Source: a bacterium
Lineage (GTDB): Bacteria; Bacteroidota; Bacteroidia; Cytophagales; Cyclobacteriaceae
Length of the DNA stretch: 64,000 bases
Direction: 5' to 3'
Assembly (NCBI GenBank): GCA_024743255.1
Contig: JANSWY010000009.1
Coordinates: 50,284 to 114,283, forward strand
Each line of letters starts with the position of its first letter. Within the stretch, counting starts at the first letter, position 1. This document shows positions 18,925 through 28,044 of this stretch, piece by piece. The position numbers were made by a program, and so were the translations under genes. The notes under the pieces were generated by a model. The model searched no databases and was not told the origin of the DNA. It saw only the letters and a program-made list of their open reading frames with translations.

Positions 18925-20856
18925 ATGGGTAAAATAATTGGAATTGACTTAGGTACTACCAATTCCTGCGTTGCGGTGATGGAGGGGAACGAACCTGTCG
19001 TTATACCAAACAGTGAGGGAAGAAGGACTACACCATCTATTGTGGCGTTTTTGGATAATGGAAAAGGAGAGAGAAAAGTAGGTGATCCTGCAAAAAGACA
19101 AGCGATCACAAATCCGCAAAACACAATCATGTCTGTCAAAAGATTCATGGGTAAGAAACACTCTGAAGTGACAGCTGAAAGAAAAAATGTGTCATATGGA
19201 CTTGAAAGTGGCAGTAATGACACTGTCAGAGTTCAGATTGGTGACAGAAAATATACTCCACAGGAAATTTCAGCAATGATTCTTCAAAAAATGAAGTCTA
19301 CTGCTGAGGATTACCTTGGAACGGAAGTGACTGAAGCTGTAATTACAGTTCCAGCTTACTTCAATGATGCAGAGCGTCAGGCTACTAAAGAAGCTGGTAC
19401 AATTGCTGGTCTTGAAGTAAAAAGAATCATCAACGAGCCAACTGCTGCTGCTTTGGCATACGGACTTGACAAGAAAAATCAGGACATGAAAATCGCTGTG
19501 TATGACCTTGGTGGTGGTACATTCGACATTTCAATCCTTGAATTAGGAGATGGAGTATTCGAAGTAAAATCTACCAATGGTGACGTTCACCTGGGTGGAG
19601 ATGACTTTGATGCTGTAATAATGAACTGGTTAGCGGAAGAATTCCTTGCTGACGAGGGTGTAGATCTTAGAAAAGATCCAATGGCACTTCAGAGATTGAA
19701 AGAAGCTGCTGAGAAAGCAAAGATTGAATTATCTAGCTCTACAAGCACTGAGATCAACTTGCCTTACATCATGCCAGTTGATGGAATTCCTAAGCACTTG
19801 GTAAGAACACTTTCAAGAGCAAAATTTGAGCAGTTAGCTGACGATCTAGTAAGAAGGTCTATGGATCCTGTAAAACAGGCGATCAATGATGCTGGGGTTG
19901 ATGTAAGCGAAATTGATGAGGTGATTTTAGTGGGTGGTTCTACAAGAATCCCTAAAATCCAGGAAGAAGTTGAGAAGTTCTTTGGCAAGAAACCTTCTAA
20001 AGGTGTTAACCCTGATGAGGTTGTTGCAATTGGTGCTTCTATCCAGGGTGGTGTACTAACAGGAGAAGTTAAAGACGTATTACTTCTTGATGTTACTCCA
20101 CTTTCATTGGGAATTGAAACTATGGGTGGTGTGTTCACTAAGTTAATCGAGGCGAATACTACAATCCCTACTAAGAAATCTGAAACATTCTCTACTGCTG
20201 CTGACAATCAGCCTTCAGTAGAAATTCACGTTCTTCAAGGTGAGAGACCAATGGCTAAGGATAACAGAACTATTGGAAGATTCCACCTTGATGATATTCC
20301 ACCAGCACCAAGAGGTGTTCCTCAAATTGAAGTAACATTCGATATTGATGCTAATGGTATCATGAATGTTTCTGCGAAAGACAAAGGGACTGGTAAAGAG
20401 CAGAAAATTAAAATCGAGGCTTCTTCAGGATTAACTGATGAGGAAATCGAAAAGATGAAGCAGGAAGCTGAAGCAAATGCGGAAGCAGATAAGGCAGAAA
20501 AAGAGAAAGTTGAAAAAATCAATCAGGCTGATAGTTTGATCTTCCAAACTGAAAAGCAACTGAAAGAATTCGGAGACAAACTTTCTGCAGACAACAAGAC
20601 AAAAATCGAAGCTGGACTTGAGCAATTGAAAGAAGCTCACAAAAGCCAGGATCTTGCTGCAATCGAAACAGCAATCAATGGTTTAAATGAGGCTTGGCAA
20701 AACGCTTCTCAGGAAATGTACGCAGCTCAGCAAGAAGCTGGTGCTGATGCCGGAGCAGCTGGTGCTGACGCTGGAGCTGGTGGTGCGGATGCAAGCGGAG
20801 ATTCAGATAGCGATGTGTCTGACGTTGAATACGAAGAGGTTGACGATAAGAAATAA
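18925..20856 (+). CDS. dnaK: Molecular chaperone DnaK (Hsp70)
   Basis: A 643-residue Hsp70. The ATPase domain opens with [16 protein letters not shown] and includes [16 protein letters not shown] and the connect motif [14 protein letters not shown]. The substrate-binding domain begins after [18 protein letters not shown]. The tail is Ala/Gly/Asp-rich and ends in EVDDKK. The length is standard. No grpE or dnaJ gene of the chaperone operon is adjacent; the J-domain protein at 21654 is a membrane protein, not the DnaJ co-chaperone. No CIRCE element is visible upstream. A strong terminator follows the stop. Confidence 0.98.
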   Translation: MGKIIGIDLGTTNSCVAVMEGNEPVVIPNSEGRRTTPSIVAFLDNGKGERKVGDPAKRQAITNPQNTIMSVKRFMGKKHSEVTAERKNVSYGLESGSNDTVRVQIGDRKYTPQEISAMILQKMKSTAEDYLGTEVTEAVITVPAYFNDAERQATKEAGTIAGLEVKRIINEPTAAALAYGLDKKNQDMKIAVYDLGGGTFDISILELGDGVFEVKSTNGDVHLGGDDFDAVIMNWLAEEFLADEGVDLRKDPMALQRLKEAAEKAKIELSSSTSTEINLPYIMPVDGIPKHLVRTLSRAKFEQLADDLVRRSMDPVKQAINDAGVDVSEIDEVILVGGSTRIPKIQEEVEKFFGKKPSKGVNPDEVVAIGASIQGGVLTGEVKDVLLLDVTPLSLGIETMGGVFTKLIEANTTIPTKKSETFSTAADNQPSVEIHVLQGERPMAKDNRTIGRFHLDDIPPAPRGVPQIEVTFDIDANGIMNVSAKDKGTGKEQKIKIEASSGLTDEEIEKMKQEAEANAEADKAEKEKVEKINQADSLIFQTEKQLKEFGDKLSADNKTKIEAGLEQLKEAHKSQDLAAIETAINGLNEAWQNASQEMYAAQQEAGADAGAAGADAGAGGADASGDSDSDVSDVEYEEVDDKK

Positions 20857-20880
20857 TCGTAGACCCTATTCATAAATAAA

Positions 20881-20914
20881 AAACCTTTGGCTGACGAGTC
20901 AAAGGTTTTTTTTA
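20881..20914. terminator. Bidirectional terminator between dnaK and a convergent gene
   Basis: A 12-bp stem (20881-20892 with 20897-20908, one G-U pair) has loop GACG. T residues follow on the plus strand and the mirror A-run precedes it. It serves dnaK and the minus-strand gene ending at 20930. Confidence 0.9.
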
Positions 20915-20929
20915 TTCACTTTCTGGTAC

Positions 20930-21514
20930 TTAAAGTGCTTTCAATTTCTCCACAATTTCCTCAGGAACTATTTGATTAAAAATCTCCTGCTTATTGGCCT
21001 CATATTCGATAAAATACCAGTCTTTTTCCTTCTCGATATAAACGGCCAGCATAGTTTTATCAGGAGCGAATGAAAGCCTGTTCTCATCTTCATCAATCGT
21101 TACATTCTCAACCCCAAATTGCAATATCATTTGTTCTTTCACCATTTCCATAGATGAGGTTGCATCACCAGAAAAAGTCATGTATACCTGGGTAGTATAT
21201 GGTATCGCTACGAATGTTTCTCCATTCATTTTCCCCAACATCTCATAACTTTTCACATTCATTTCATCCATAGACATTTTTATTCCCATTGAAGAAAATG
21301 AACTGAATACTCCTATCATACTTTCCTTTGGAACAACCGTAAACAAACCTGGGTATATGTGTTCCACCAAAGCCTTCCAATTCCCTTTATTTGTCAGCTG
21401 GGTATATTCATCTAACCTTTTTGAAATGTCCTTTTTATCCTTTTCTGATATCTCCTGAGCAATCAAACTATGTATTGAGAGAGTCAGAATTATTACTGCC
21501 AGTAATCTTTTCAT
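20930..21514 (-). CDS. Secreted hypothetical protein
   Basis: A 194-residue protein with a clear signal peptide (MKRLLAVIILTLSIHSLIAQ). The mature part starts with helices (KKDISKRLDEYTQLTNKGNW) followed by beta-rich sequence. That layout is compatible with an NTF2/SnoaL-like cone, but no signature residue proves it. It carries no lipobox, so it is probably periplasmic or exported. It is convergent with dnaK and divergent from the J-domain gene. I do not recognise the family. Confidence 0.65.
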   Translation of the reverse strand: MKRLLAVIILTLSIHSLIAQEISEKDKKDISKRLDEYTQLTNKGNWKALVEHIYPGLFTVVPKESMIGVFSSFSSMGIKMSMDEMNVKSYEMLGKMNGETFVAIPYTTQVYMTFSGDATSSMEMVKEQMILQFGVENVTIDEDENRLSFAPDKTMLAVYIEKEKDWYFIEYEANKQEIFNQIVPEEIVEKLKAL

Positions 21515-21609
21515 TTTCCTATTTTTTCGTAAGTATGAAGATAGTTAATTTAATTTATGCTTTAAACGATATACAAAACCATTGTTTTTCCGTTTGATTA
21601 TTTTGCATA

Positions 21610-21617
21610 TACATTTG
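21610..21617 (+). promoter_or_regulatory. Candidate -7 promoter box for the J-domain gene
   Basis: TACATTTG matches the Bacteroidota -7 consensus TAnnTTTG exactly and lies 36 bases before the ATG at 21654. The expected -33 TTTG is only approximated upstream (TTTC), so this is a weak prediction. Confidence 0.35.
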
Positions 21618-21653
21618 ATATATAACTGATTAGCTTTCTAACCTACCTGTGAT

Positions 21654-22448
21654 ATGGATCATTACGAAACTCTTGGAGTCTCATATGCTGCTTCTGATGC
21701 TCAGATAAAAAGAGCTTACAGGCTTTTGGTAAAGCAATATCACCCCGATATTAACTCAACAGACGAGGCTCATGAGAGAATCAGAGCAATCACGATAGCA
21801 TATGAAGTATTGTCGGATCCATATTCTAAAAGAGTCTATGATTTAAAACATGTATATGGCAGCCACCCCAATTTCAACATTCCAAATGATCTCTCACCTG
21901 AAGAAGAACGCAGAAGGAGTTATAGAGAAAAGGCTGTTGCAGAAGAAAGAAAATACCTGGAACAACTGCTTAGGTTAAAAGTAAAGTTCTATTCCATCCA
22001 GAGAGTATTTTGTATGCTCTTTGCCGTATTGGCGGTTATTTATACTGTGGATTACCTATTTATGGGGAAACAAATCACAGAAGTGGTTGAAAGTGTTTCA
22101 CTGAAAAAGATCAGGTCTGATTATTCTACGGAAATTCGAACTCATAACAGAAGTATTCGAACTAGTAGAGAATTTTACGATTTCTATTCTGAACTAAAGC
22201 AGCCATACATGCAGGTTTATTATTCCAGTGTATTTAATAATCTATCGATGGTAGGGATTAAAGACGGTTCGGAGATAAAGAAATTCAGTGTCATTGGAAG
22301 TATTCATTCGTACGGTAACGCATTACCATATGGTCTATTTCTGCTTTGCATGATCATTATTCAAAAACGAAAATATAGTGATTGGGCATTAACGCTTGCG
22401 ATAATTCCGTTTTTTATTGTTGCTTTTCTTATCGCGCAACTTATATAA
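21654..22448 (+). CDS. Membrane-anchored J-domain protein
   Basis: A 264-residue protein whose first 65 residues are a J domain. It opens DHYETLGVS and has HPD at 30-32 in the loop QYHPDIN, so it should stimulate the ATPase of a DnaK. It lacks the G/F-rich, zinc-finger and substrate-binding domains of DnaJ. After a charged helix (RRRSYREKAVAEERKYLEQ), one membrane segment follows at about 117-137. Two more occupy the last 45 residues, and an extracytoplasmic loop of about 80 residues lies between. It probably recruits a chaperone to a membrane client that cannot be named. Confidence 0.83.
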   Translation: MDHYETLGVSYAASDAQIKRAYRLLVKQYHPDINSTDEAHERIRAITIAYEVLSDPYSKRVYDLKHVYGSHPNFNIPNDLSPEEERRRSYREKAVAEERKYLEQLLRLKVKFYSIQRVFCMLFAVLAVIYTVDYLFMGKQITEVVESVSLKKIRSDYSTEIRTHNRSIRTSREFYDFYSELKQPYMQVYYSSVFNNLSMVGIKDGSEIKKFSVIGSIHSYGNALPYGLFLLCMIIIQKRKYSDWALTLAIIPFFIVAFLIAQLI

Positions 22449-22506
22449 GCACTTTTAGTAGCTATTATTATAGTTCTTTGATTATTTTGGCATTAGCATT
22501 TTCCCA

Positions 22507-22538
22507 AAGTCGAACATTCTTTCGGCTTCTATTTTTTT
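22507..22538 (+). terminator. Hairpin with T-run between the J-domain gene and purU
   Basis: An 8-bp stem AAGTCGAA (22507-22514) pairs with TTCGGCTT (22521-22528), one G-U pair, and is followed by seven T residues at 22532-22538. It ends only 13 bases before the purU ATG. It either terminates the upstream gene or acts as a leader attenuator for purU. Confidence 0.7.
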
Positions 22539-22551
22539 AAAAATTATAGTC

Positions 22552-23418
22552 ATGAGTACCAACGGCACCAACGCCATTCTTTTAATTCATTGTCCAGACC
22601 AACCTGGTATTATCTCATCAGTAACACAATTTCTTGCTGATTATCAAGGAAATGTTGTAGACCTGGACGAACATGTGGACAGGGACCACAATGTTTTTTT
22701 CATGCGAGTAGAATGGGAAATGGAAAATTTTGGAATTAGCAAAGAGGATCTACCTGATTACTTTCGGGAAAATTATGCAGATCGATACAATATGAAGTGG
22801 GAGCTTTACTTCACATCAAAGAAACCACGCATGGCATTATTTGTAACAAAGTTATCTCATAACCTTTTTGATGTTTTGGGAAGACAGCAATCGGGAGATT
22901 GGAATGTGGAAATCCCATTAATGATCAGTAATCACGAACATTTAAGAGATATTGCCGATCGTTTCGATATACCATTTCATTACATACCAATAACAAAAGA
23001 GAATAAGAAGGAGCAAGAAAAGAGGCAACTTGAATTACTAAAAGAAAATCAAATAGACTTTATTGTTCTTGCCAGGTATATGCAAATATTATCATCTGAT
23101 TTCATTGGGTATTACACTAATAAGATCATTAATATTCACCATTCATTCTTACCCGCTTTTCCTGGTGCTAAGCCGTACCACTCTGCATTTGATAGAGGCG
23201 TGAAAATTATTGGAGCTACTAGTCACTACGTCACATCAGATTTGGATGCAGGACCAATTATCGAACAAGATGTTGTGAGAGTTAGTCATAAAGACTCAGT
23301 AAAAACTTTGATTAGAAAAGGACAAGATCTTGAGAAAATCGTGCTGTCCAGAGCTATCTATGCCCATCTACAACGAAAGGTATTGGTATTCAATAATAAA
23401 ACTGTAGTATTTGATTAA
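22552..23418 (+). CDS. purU: Formyltetrahydrofolate deformylase
   Basis: A 288-residue enzyme that hydrolyses 10-formyl-THF to formate and THF, balancing one-carbon pools. An N-terminal ACT domain spans about residues 8-85 (ILLIHCPDQPGIISSVTQFL). The formyltransferase-type catalytic domain follows, with N194-I-H196 in NIHHSFLPAFPG and D232 in LDAGP, equivalent to the PurN catalytic Asn/His/Asp. The ACT domain and length distinguish it from PurN. It is preceded by a hairpin with a T-run 13 bases from the start, and convergent with the 125-residue membrane protein gene. Confidence 0.95.
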   Translation: MSTNGTNAILLIHCPDQPGIISSVTQFLADYQGNVVDLDEHVDRDHNVFFMRVEWEMENFGISKEDLPDYFRENYADRYNMKWELYFTSKKPRMALFVTKLSHNLFDVLGRQQSGDWNVEIPLMISNHEHLRDIADRFDIPFHYIPITKENKKEQEKRQLELLKENQIDFIVLARYMQILSSDFIGYYTNKIINIHHSFLPAFPGAKPYHSAFDRGVKIIGATSHYVTSDLDAGPIIEQDVVRVSHKDSVKTLIRKGQDLEKIVLSRAIYAHLQRKVLVFNNKTVVFD

Positions 23419-23421
23419 TGA

Positions 23422-23799
23422 TTAAGCCTTTGCTTCCATGTCATCCTGGAAGGAATCTGCTTGCTCACTTTTATCTTCCTTGGGAGTGCACCACCTACTG
23501 GCAAACTTTTCCTTAAGCTCTTGCTTCTGTTCAGGCGTTAATGGGTGTTTACTTGAAAAATGGCTTTTCCACTCATTGGATTTATGTTTTTTATCAAACT
23601 TCTTTCCCCCCAGCCCTGAGAAGAGAATTTTAGATAATAAAAGAAGTCCGGCCGCTTTCCAAAAGCTAATATATGGCAACCCAAACAATTCAGGCATTAG
23701 CCAATTCCAAAGAGCCATAACAACAAAGCTGACTACTGTAAAGAACAGTATTGCCATAATCGTCATTTTGACGCACCAATAAACTTTAGGATTCCCCAT
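23422..23799 (-). CDS. Small membrane protein in sigma-factor operon
   Basis: An unrecognised 125-residue protein with two hydrophobic segments (about 10-35 and 44-60). A hydrophilic C-terminal half contains the helix LTPEQKQELKEKFASRW, the kind of pattern seen in Spy/CpxP- and metal-resistance-type helices. That resemblance is weak. It follows the sigma-factor gene by 9 bases on the same strand, so a role in modulating that sigma factor or as a product of its regulon is plausible but only inferred from position. Confidence 0.62.
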   Translation of the reverse strand: MGNPKVYWCVKMTIMAILFFTVVSFVVMALWNWLMPELFGLPYISFWKAAGLLLLSKILFSGLGGKKFDKKHKSNEWKSHFSSKHPLTPEQKQELKEKFASRWCTPKEDKSEQADSFQDDMEAKA

Positions 23800-23808
23800 A
23801 GCTAAGTC

Positions 23809-24396
23809 CTAGTTACTAAGTACTTCCTGATAAAACGTCTCTAACTCTTTTCTTAGGAAGATCATAGCGTAGCGTTTTCTGGATAACAAGGTATTCATAT
23901 TCTTTCCAGTGATCTCTTCCATCTCCTTAAATGTCTTTTGCTCCAACTCATGCATAATAAAGACATTCCTTTGCTCTTCAGGCATTTTTGCAAGTGCTGC
24001 CTCAATGCGTTCCCAGATCATCTCCCTCAAATAGTCATCATCAGGTAGGTTACCCAGATCGGGAATCAGTTCTTCCATACTCAATGGCTGGTCATCATCC
24101 CTGCTTTTCCCCAGACTACTGAAATTTTCAGGTTTCTTTTTCCTGAATCTATCGGTTATTTTATTTCTAGCGACTCTGAACATCCAACCGGAAACCTTAT
24201 CCATTGAACGTATGTCATCAAAGTTTATCGTCAACTGATAAAATACGTCTTGCATAATATCTTCAGCGTCCGATTTATCTGGAACAAACTTTCTGATAAA
24301 ATTAAGTAACCTGGCCCCTTCTTTCGAGATGGTCTCCTCGATAATATGGGCCTTATATACGTTCATATGTGAAATAGCTGTCGCTTCCATTCTCAA
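23809..24396 (-). CDS. ECF-type RNA polymerase sigma factor
   Basis: A 195-residue sigma-70 family factor with region 2 at about 27-90 (DAEDIMQDVFYQLTINF, then VSGWMFRVARNKITDRFRKKK). Region 4 lies at about 130-180 (ALAKMPEEQRNVFIMHELEQKTFKEMEEITG). Regions 1 and 3 are absent, as expected for the extracytoplasmic-function group. An ATG 10 codons downstream (MNVYKAHI) is an alternative start. It sits between two small genes of unknown role; there is no FecR-like or zinc-finger anti-sigma gene, so its control is unclear. Confidence 0.9.
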   Translation of the reverse strand: MRMEATAISHMNVYKAHIIEETISKEGARLLNFIRKFVPDKSDAEDIMQDVFYQLTINFDDIRSMDKVSGWMFRVARNKITDRFRKKKPENFSSLGKSRDDDQPLSMEELIPDLGNLPDDDYLREMIWERIEAALAKMPEEQRNVFIMHELEQKTFKEMEEITGKNMNTLLSRKRYAMIFLRKELETFYQEVLSN

Positions 24397-24401
24397 TTTC
24401 T

Positions 24402-24935
24402 TTATACTGATTCACTAAGTACCTTATTTGGCGACTTAGGCACATTTCTTTGTAAGAACGAAATGAATTCTGTAAGAAATGCATCCAACTTTTTTCCAAC
24501 TTCACGATCTATTACCTGATATGACGAATCAAATGCCTTTTCTATTTTATTAAAAACATTTTTTTTCTCAAATATCACAGATTCCTGATCATTCAAAAGA
24601 TCTGACATTGATTGATGTATCATCTCACCATCTATCTTCTCATTTGCATTAACTACCACTGCAACTGGTAATTGATTCAAAGCTGGATAACTTGAGGCCA
24701 CCATATTTAAGATACACTCTGGTACCTCAGCTTTAATTCCCTGAACAATAATTACAACGGCATCAAAGTTATTCAGAGCTATTAAGCCACCTGAATCATT
24801 CTTATAATCCTGCAAATCCAAAAGTCGACTATTGTGTTGAAGTAGATCATTGATCTTTTCTTCAATCTCTAATGCAAGGCCAAGACAATTACGTGCCTTG
24901 GAATTATCTGATAAGACGATACCAATATTTGTCAT
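24402..24935 (-). CDS. Flavodoxin/NAD(P)H-dependent FMN reductase-like protein, probably degenerate
   Basis: A 177-residue protein with alternating beta/alpha sequence resembling NADPH-dependent FMN reductases. It has an opening strand (NIGIVLSD), a central hydrophobic strand (FDAVVIIVQGI) where the family has its PEYN loop, and then a helix. The N-terminal phosphate loop (normally G-S-x-R-x-x-S) reads SDNSKARN and the PEYN motif is missing, so FMN binding is doubtful. It is the first gene of the transcript leading to the sigma factor (5-base gap). The fold call is my inference; it may instead be a signalling partner of the sigma factor. Confidence 0.5.
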   Translation of the reverse strand: MTNIGIVLSDNSKARNCLGLALEIEEKINDLLQHNSRLLDLQDYKNDSGGLIALNNFDAVVIIVQGIKAEVPECILNMVASSYPALNQLPVAVVVNANEKIDGEMIHQSMSDLLNDQESVIFEKKNVFNKIEKAFDSSYQVIDREVGKKLDAFLTEFISFLQRNVPKSPNKVLSESV

Positions 24936-25155
24936 AAGGTAATTAGGTTTCCCCTATATGACGAACGAGATTAAATTATATTGGATTCAATTAGGAAGGT
25001 AAAACAGAGATTTTCACGGCTTAAACGGAATTATTTCACTCCGAAGTGTAAATGATTCTTTAAGAGTCTATAAGTGATTTAGTAATTTGTGTAGTTATAA
25101 ATGAGTAACTTAATCAGAGATTTCAAATAATTAGCAACCATCCAATAAGACTATT

Positions 25156-26865
25156 GTGGAAATCTTCATTAAATCGAACAGCAATACTATTAAGGTTGAC
25201 TTCAATTTTAAGGTAATCATAGTGCTTATAGTTATGACACTTACAGTCACCTGCTGCGAGTTCCAAAACAATGAAGATATTACGAAAAAGGAATTTGTGG
25301 GTGCAGTATCAAATGTTGTCGTACAAGATGTGGGCAACTCCGGAAATCCATCAGATTTAAAAGTTTCATTTGATTCAGCTCCAAATGAGAATGAAATTGC
25401 CTCATATCAAATATTTATAGTGCAAACCGATGAATTTGTGGGTTTCTCTATTGACCATATTATTTCACAAGGATTAGAACCTGCAGAAATCATTCTCACT
25501 TCAGGGTTAAATAATGACATCAGGCTAGCAGAGAGTACTCTCGACATATCCGGAAACGCATTAGAACCAGACGAATCATATTTTCTGTACATCTTGTCAG
25601 TCTCGACTGATCAAAGTAAAGGCAATTCATTATCTCTAAATTCTAATATCTTTTCGTACTCGGATTTCACATCCCCTGTAACTGATATTTGTATAAAAGA
25701 TATTGGTAATAGTAATTCACATCAGGATATTTATATCGAATTCTCAGAACCAATTAATCGTTCTGCAATATCTGGATACAAATTGTTGATTACTGAAAAC
25801 AGCTTTCTACTTAACCAAGGTCTCGCTAGCAACGCTCCAGACTCCACCTTTCTATATCTGGAACCAGGACAGCTCAACTATAACATTCAAATTCCAGAGA
25901 CATTGAAAAATATCGACGGCTCTATAATTCGCGAAAATCAAGGTTATTCAGTTTATCTATTATCAATTGCAGATGGAGTTGGGGCAAATCAAAACACATT
26001 GTCTGAAGCAGTAAATTTCACAATTGAGAATACCAAATATGTGCAAACCATATCAAGTCAATTTGAAGGCAATGGAGGAATCGTTGTTGCTTATAAGGTT
26101 TTTGTATACAATCTTGGCTCTTTGTCCAACCCTAATGGTTCAGGTGTAAAATTAATTGATCCTGAATCCGGTGATATAAATATTCTTTTGACCCCATTTA
26201 GTGGAGCAACAGGAGGATCAGCATGGGGTAATGGCAGCTACATCTGTACAGCAAATAGACAGATTTACTTTCTTGATGAGCAGAATCGTTACGATCTATT
26301 CTTTTCTGGCCCACCACTAACCCTAACCACCGATCTGGAAGTAAGAAGTTTCACAAGGTTCGTAGCTGACTGTTCGGGAATATATACAGTTGCTGAAGGG
26401 CCAACAGGGTTTATAGAATTGAGAGACCTATATCCTAAATCAGAACTTCTTACATGTCCAATAAATCTGGAATTTGGTTATCAGAACAGTGCGTTCATTG
26501 TTAATAATCGGAGTAAAGAAATCATCTATACTGGTGAATTTGGTATGGAAAATGCTGAATTCATTGAACTTCTAACCTTACCAGAAACTATAGCTTCAAT
26601 CACCTTTTCTAAATCGAGGAATAAACTATATGCCGCAACTGAAGACGGTTACATCTATGAAATCAACTATTTATCAAGAACATTTGAAAAAGTTGCAGGC
26701 GGGCCGAAAATTCAGGATGGTGTAGCTGAACTAGCAGGTATAACTAGACCTTACTCAATTGCTGTTGATGAAGCTAGGAACTGCCTGTATTTCACAGATT
26801 TATCAACTCAACCAGCCTCTAATGGTCGGGTTGTATTGAGGAAATTAGGTTTTGAAAGAAATTGA
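25156..26865 (+). CDS. Multidomain lipoprotein: two related beta domains and a propeller-like C-terminus
   Basis: A 569-residue lipoprotein of unknown function. The start is a GTG at 25156. A basic N-terminus and hydrophobic core precede the lipobox TVTCC (lipidation at C33 or C34). Residues about 50-170 and 174-292 are two copies of one domain, marked by QDVGNSGNPSDLKVSF and KDIGNSNSHQDIYIEF near their starts and YFLYILSV / YSVYLLSI near their ends. A related copy lies in the lipoprotein at 8754-9581. Residues about 295-569 have short repeats such as PYSIAVDEARNCLYFTD, suggesting an NHL-type beta-propeller. It is followed directly by the DUF4249 gene, so a shared surface complex is plausible. 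Confidence 0.72.
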   Translation: MEIFIKSNSNTIKVDFNFKVIIVLIVMTLTVTCCEFQNNEDITKKEFVGAVSNVVVQDVGNSGNPSDLKVSFDSAPNENEIASYQIFIVQTDEFVGFSIDHIISQGLEPAEIILTSGLNNDIRLAESTLDISGNALEPDESYFLYILSVSTDQSKGNSLSLNSNIFSYSDFTSPVTDICIKDIGNSNSHQDIYIEFSEPINRSAISGYKLLITENSFLLNQGLASNAPDSTFLYLEPGQLNYNIQIPETLKNIDGSIIRENQGYSVYLLSIADGVGANQNTLSEAVNFTIENTKYVQTISSQFEGNGGIVVAYKVFVYNLGSLSNPNGSGVKLIDPESGDINILLTPFSGATGGSAWGNGSYICTANRQIYFLDEQNRYDLFFSGPPLTLTTDLEVRSFTRFVADCSGIYTVAEGPTGFIELRDLYPKSELLTCPINLEFGYQNSAFIVNNRSKEIIYTGEFGMENAEFIELLTLPETIASITFSKSRNKLYAATEDGYIYEINYLSRTFEKVAGGPKIQDGVAELAGITRPYSIAVDEARNCLYFTDLSTQPASNGRVVLRKLGFERN

Positions 26866-26870
26866 TAATT

Positions 26871-27956
26871 ATGAAAAAAACACAGCAAATAATATTAATG
26901 CTTATACTTATCACAATCATTGGCTGTGTAAAAACTATTACGTTTGATATAGAATCAGATTCTGAACCTAGTATTGTTATAATTGGAGAGATCACAACAG
27001 CTCCAGGCCCCTACACAATTGAAATTTATCAAACAGTTCCGTTTTTTGATCCGGCTTCAAGCATATCCACAACAAAAGTTAATGATGCCGATGTGACTAT
27101 TTACGATTTAACCACTGGCCGATTCGAGAAATTAATCAATACATCACCGGGAATCTATTCAACAGATATCAATGGAATTAGAGGAGAAATAGGTCATAGA
27201 TATTTTATTGGAATCAATGCCTTTGGTAAAAATTATCAATCTTTACCAGCTGAAATTACAACAGTCCCAGAATTAGATTCAATCGCATATGAGTTGACTT
27301 TTAACCAGCAAATAAATTCCCAAAATGAAATAACTGACTTACCCAAAGTTGACATTAAAATATCTTTTAGTGACCCTCCAGAAGAGTCCAACTTCCTGTT
27401 GTGGAAATGGAGTGGGACATCAGAGGTCAAAACCTTCCCTGAACTCTATATTAATTACCAGGATGGCACACCTACCATAGAACCCTTACCTTGTTCGGAA
27501 GGGATAAATTGCTTCTGCTGTACTTGTTGGGTTGACCATCCAATTCGAAATACATTTTCGGTATATAATGATGTTTATACAAATGGCAGTTATGTGCAAA
27601 ATTTTCCAATCATAAGTATCCCTGCAACTGCTACATATTTTGATCAGGAAATGAAACTTGTAATCAATCAGTATTCATTGGACAGTGAGGCTTACTCATT
27701 TTGGAAGGGTATTATTTCAAATATAGAAGATCAGAGTACATTGTTTGCTACACCAGCTGTAACTCAAATGGGTAATATTATGAATATCAATGACCCTGAT
27801 GAAATCGTATTAGGATATTTTTTTGCATCAGATGTAACTTCAAGCGAAATCAAAATTGAAGCCAACCAACTAGATATAAATATTGTATCAGACAGTATAC
27901 GCAATGACTGCCGGGTTCTACCAAATAGCTCGAATTTTCCTCCAGGTGACTGGTAG
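26871..27956 (+). CDS. DUF4249-family lipoprotein
   Basis: A 361-residue protein using the ATG at 26871; a TTG at 26862 overlapping the previous stop is less likely. The signal peptide ends in the lipobox IIGC. The early pattern VIIGEITTAPGPYTIEIYQT and later VNDADVTIYDL are typical of DUF4249, a Bacteroidota outer-surface family usually encoded beside a TonB-dependent receptor. Here no receptor gene is near; the partner gene is the 569-residue lipoprotein 5 bases upstream. A cysteine-rich stretch (CSEGINCFCCTC) near the middle is notable. The function is not established. Confidence 0.82.
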   Translation: MKKTQQIILMLILITIIGCVKTITFDIESDSEPSIVIIGEITTAPGPYTIEIYQTVPFFDPASSISTTKVNDADVTIYDLTTGRFEKLINTSPGIYSTDINGIRGEIGHRYFIGINAFGKNYQSLPAEITTVPELDSIAYELTFNQQINSQNEITDLPKVDIKISFSDPPEESNFLLWKWSGTSEVKTFPELYINYQDGTPTIEPLPCSEGINCFCCTCWVDHPIRNTFSVYNDVYTNGSYVQNFPIISIPATATYFDQEMKLVINQYSLDSEAYSFWKGIISNIEDQSTLFATPAVTQMGNIMNINDPDEIVLGYFFASDVTSSEIKIEANQLDINIVSDSIRNDCRVLPNSSNFPPGDW

Positions 27957-27988
27957 AACTTTGAATCTGTATCCTAAGTGTGTAGAAT

Positions 27989-28017
27989 AAAAAAGCCTCT
28001 CACTTTCGTAAGAGGCT
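27989..28017 (-). terminator. Terminator of tonB
   Basis: A 7-bp stem AGCCTCT (27994-28000) pairs with AGAGGCT (28011-28017). On the minus strand it is followed by six T residues. It lies between the convergent DUF4249 and tonB genes and may serve both. Confidence 0.75.
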
Positions 28018-28044
28018 CTCAATTCTTTATATGATTGGTATTTC

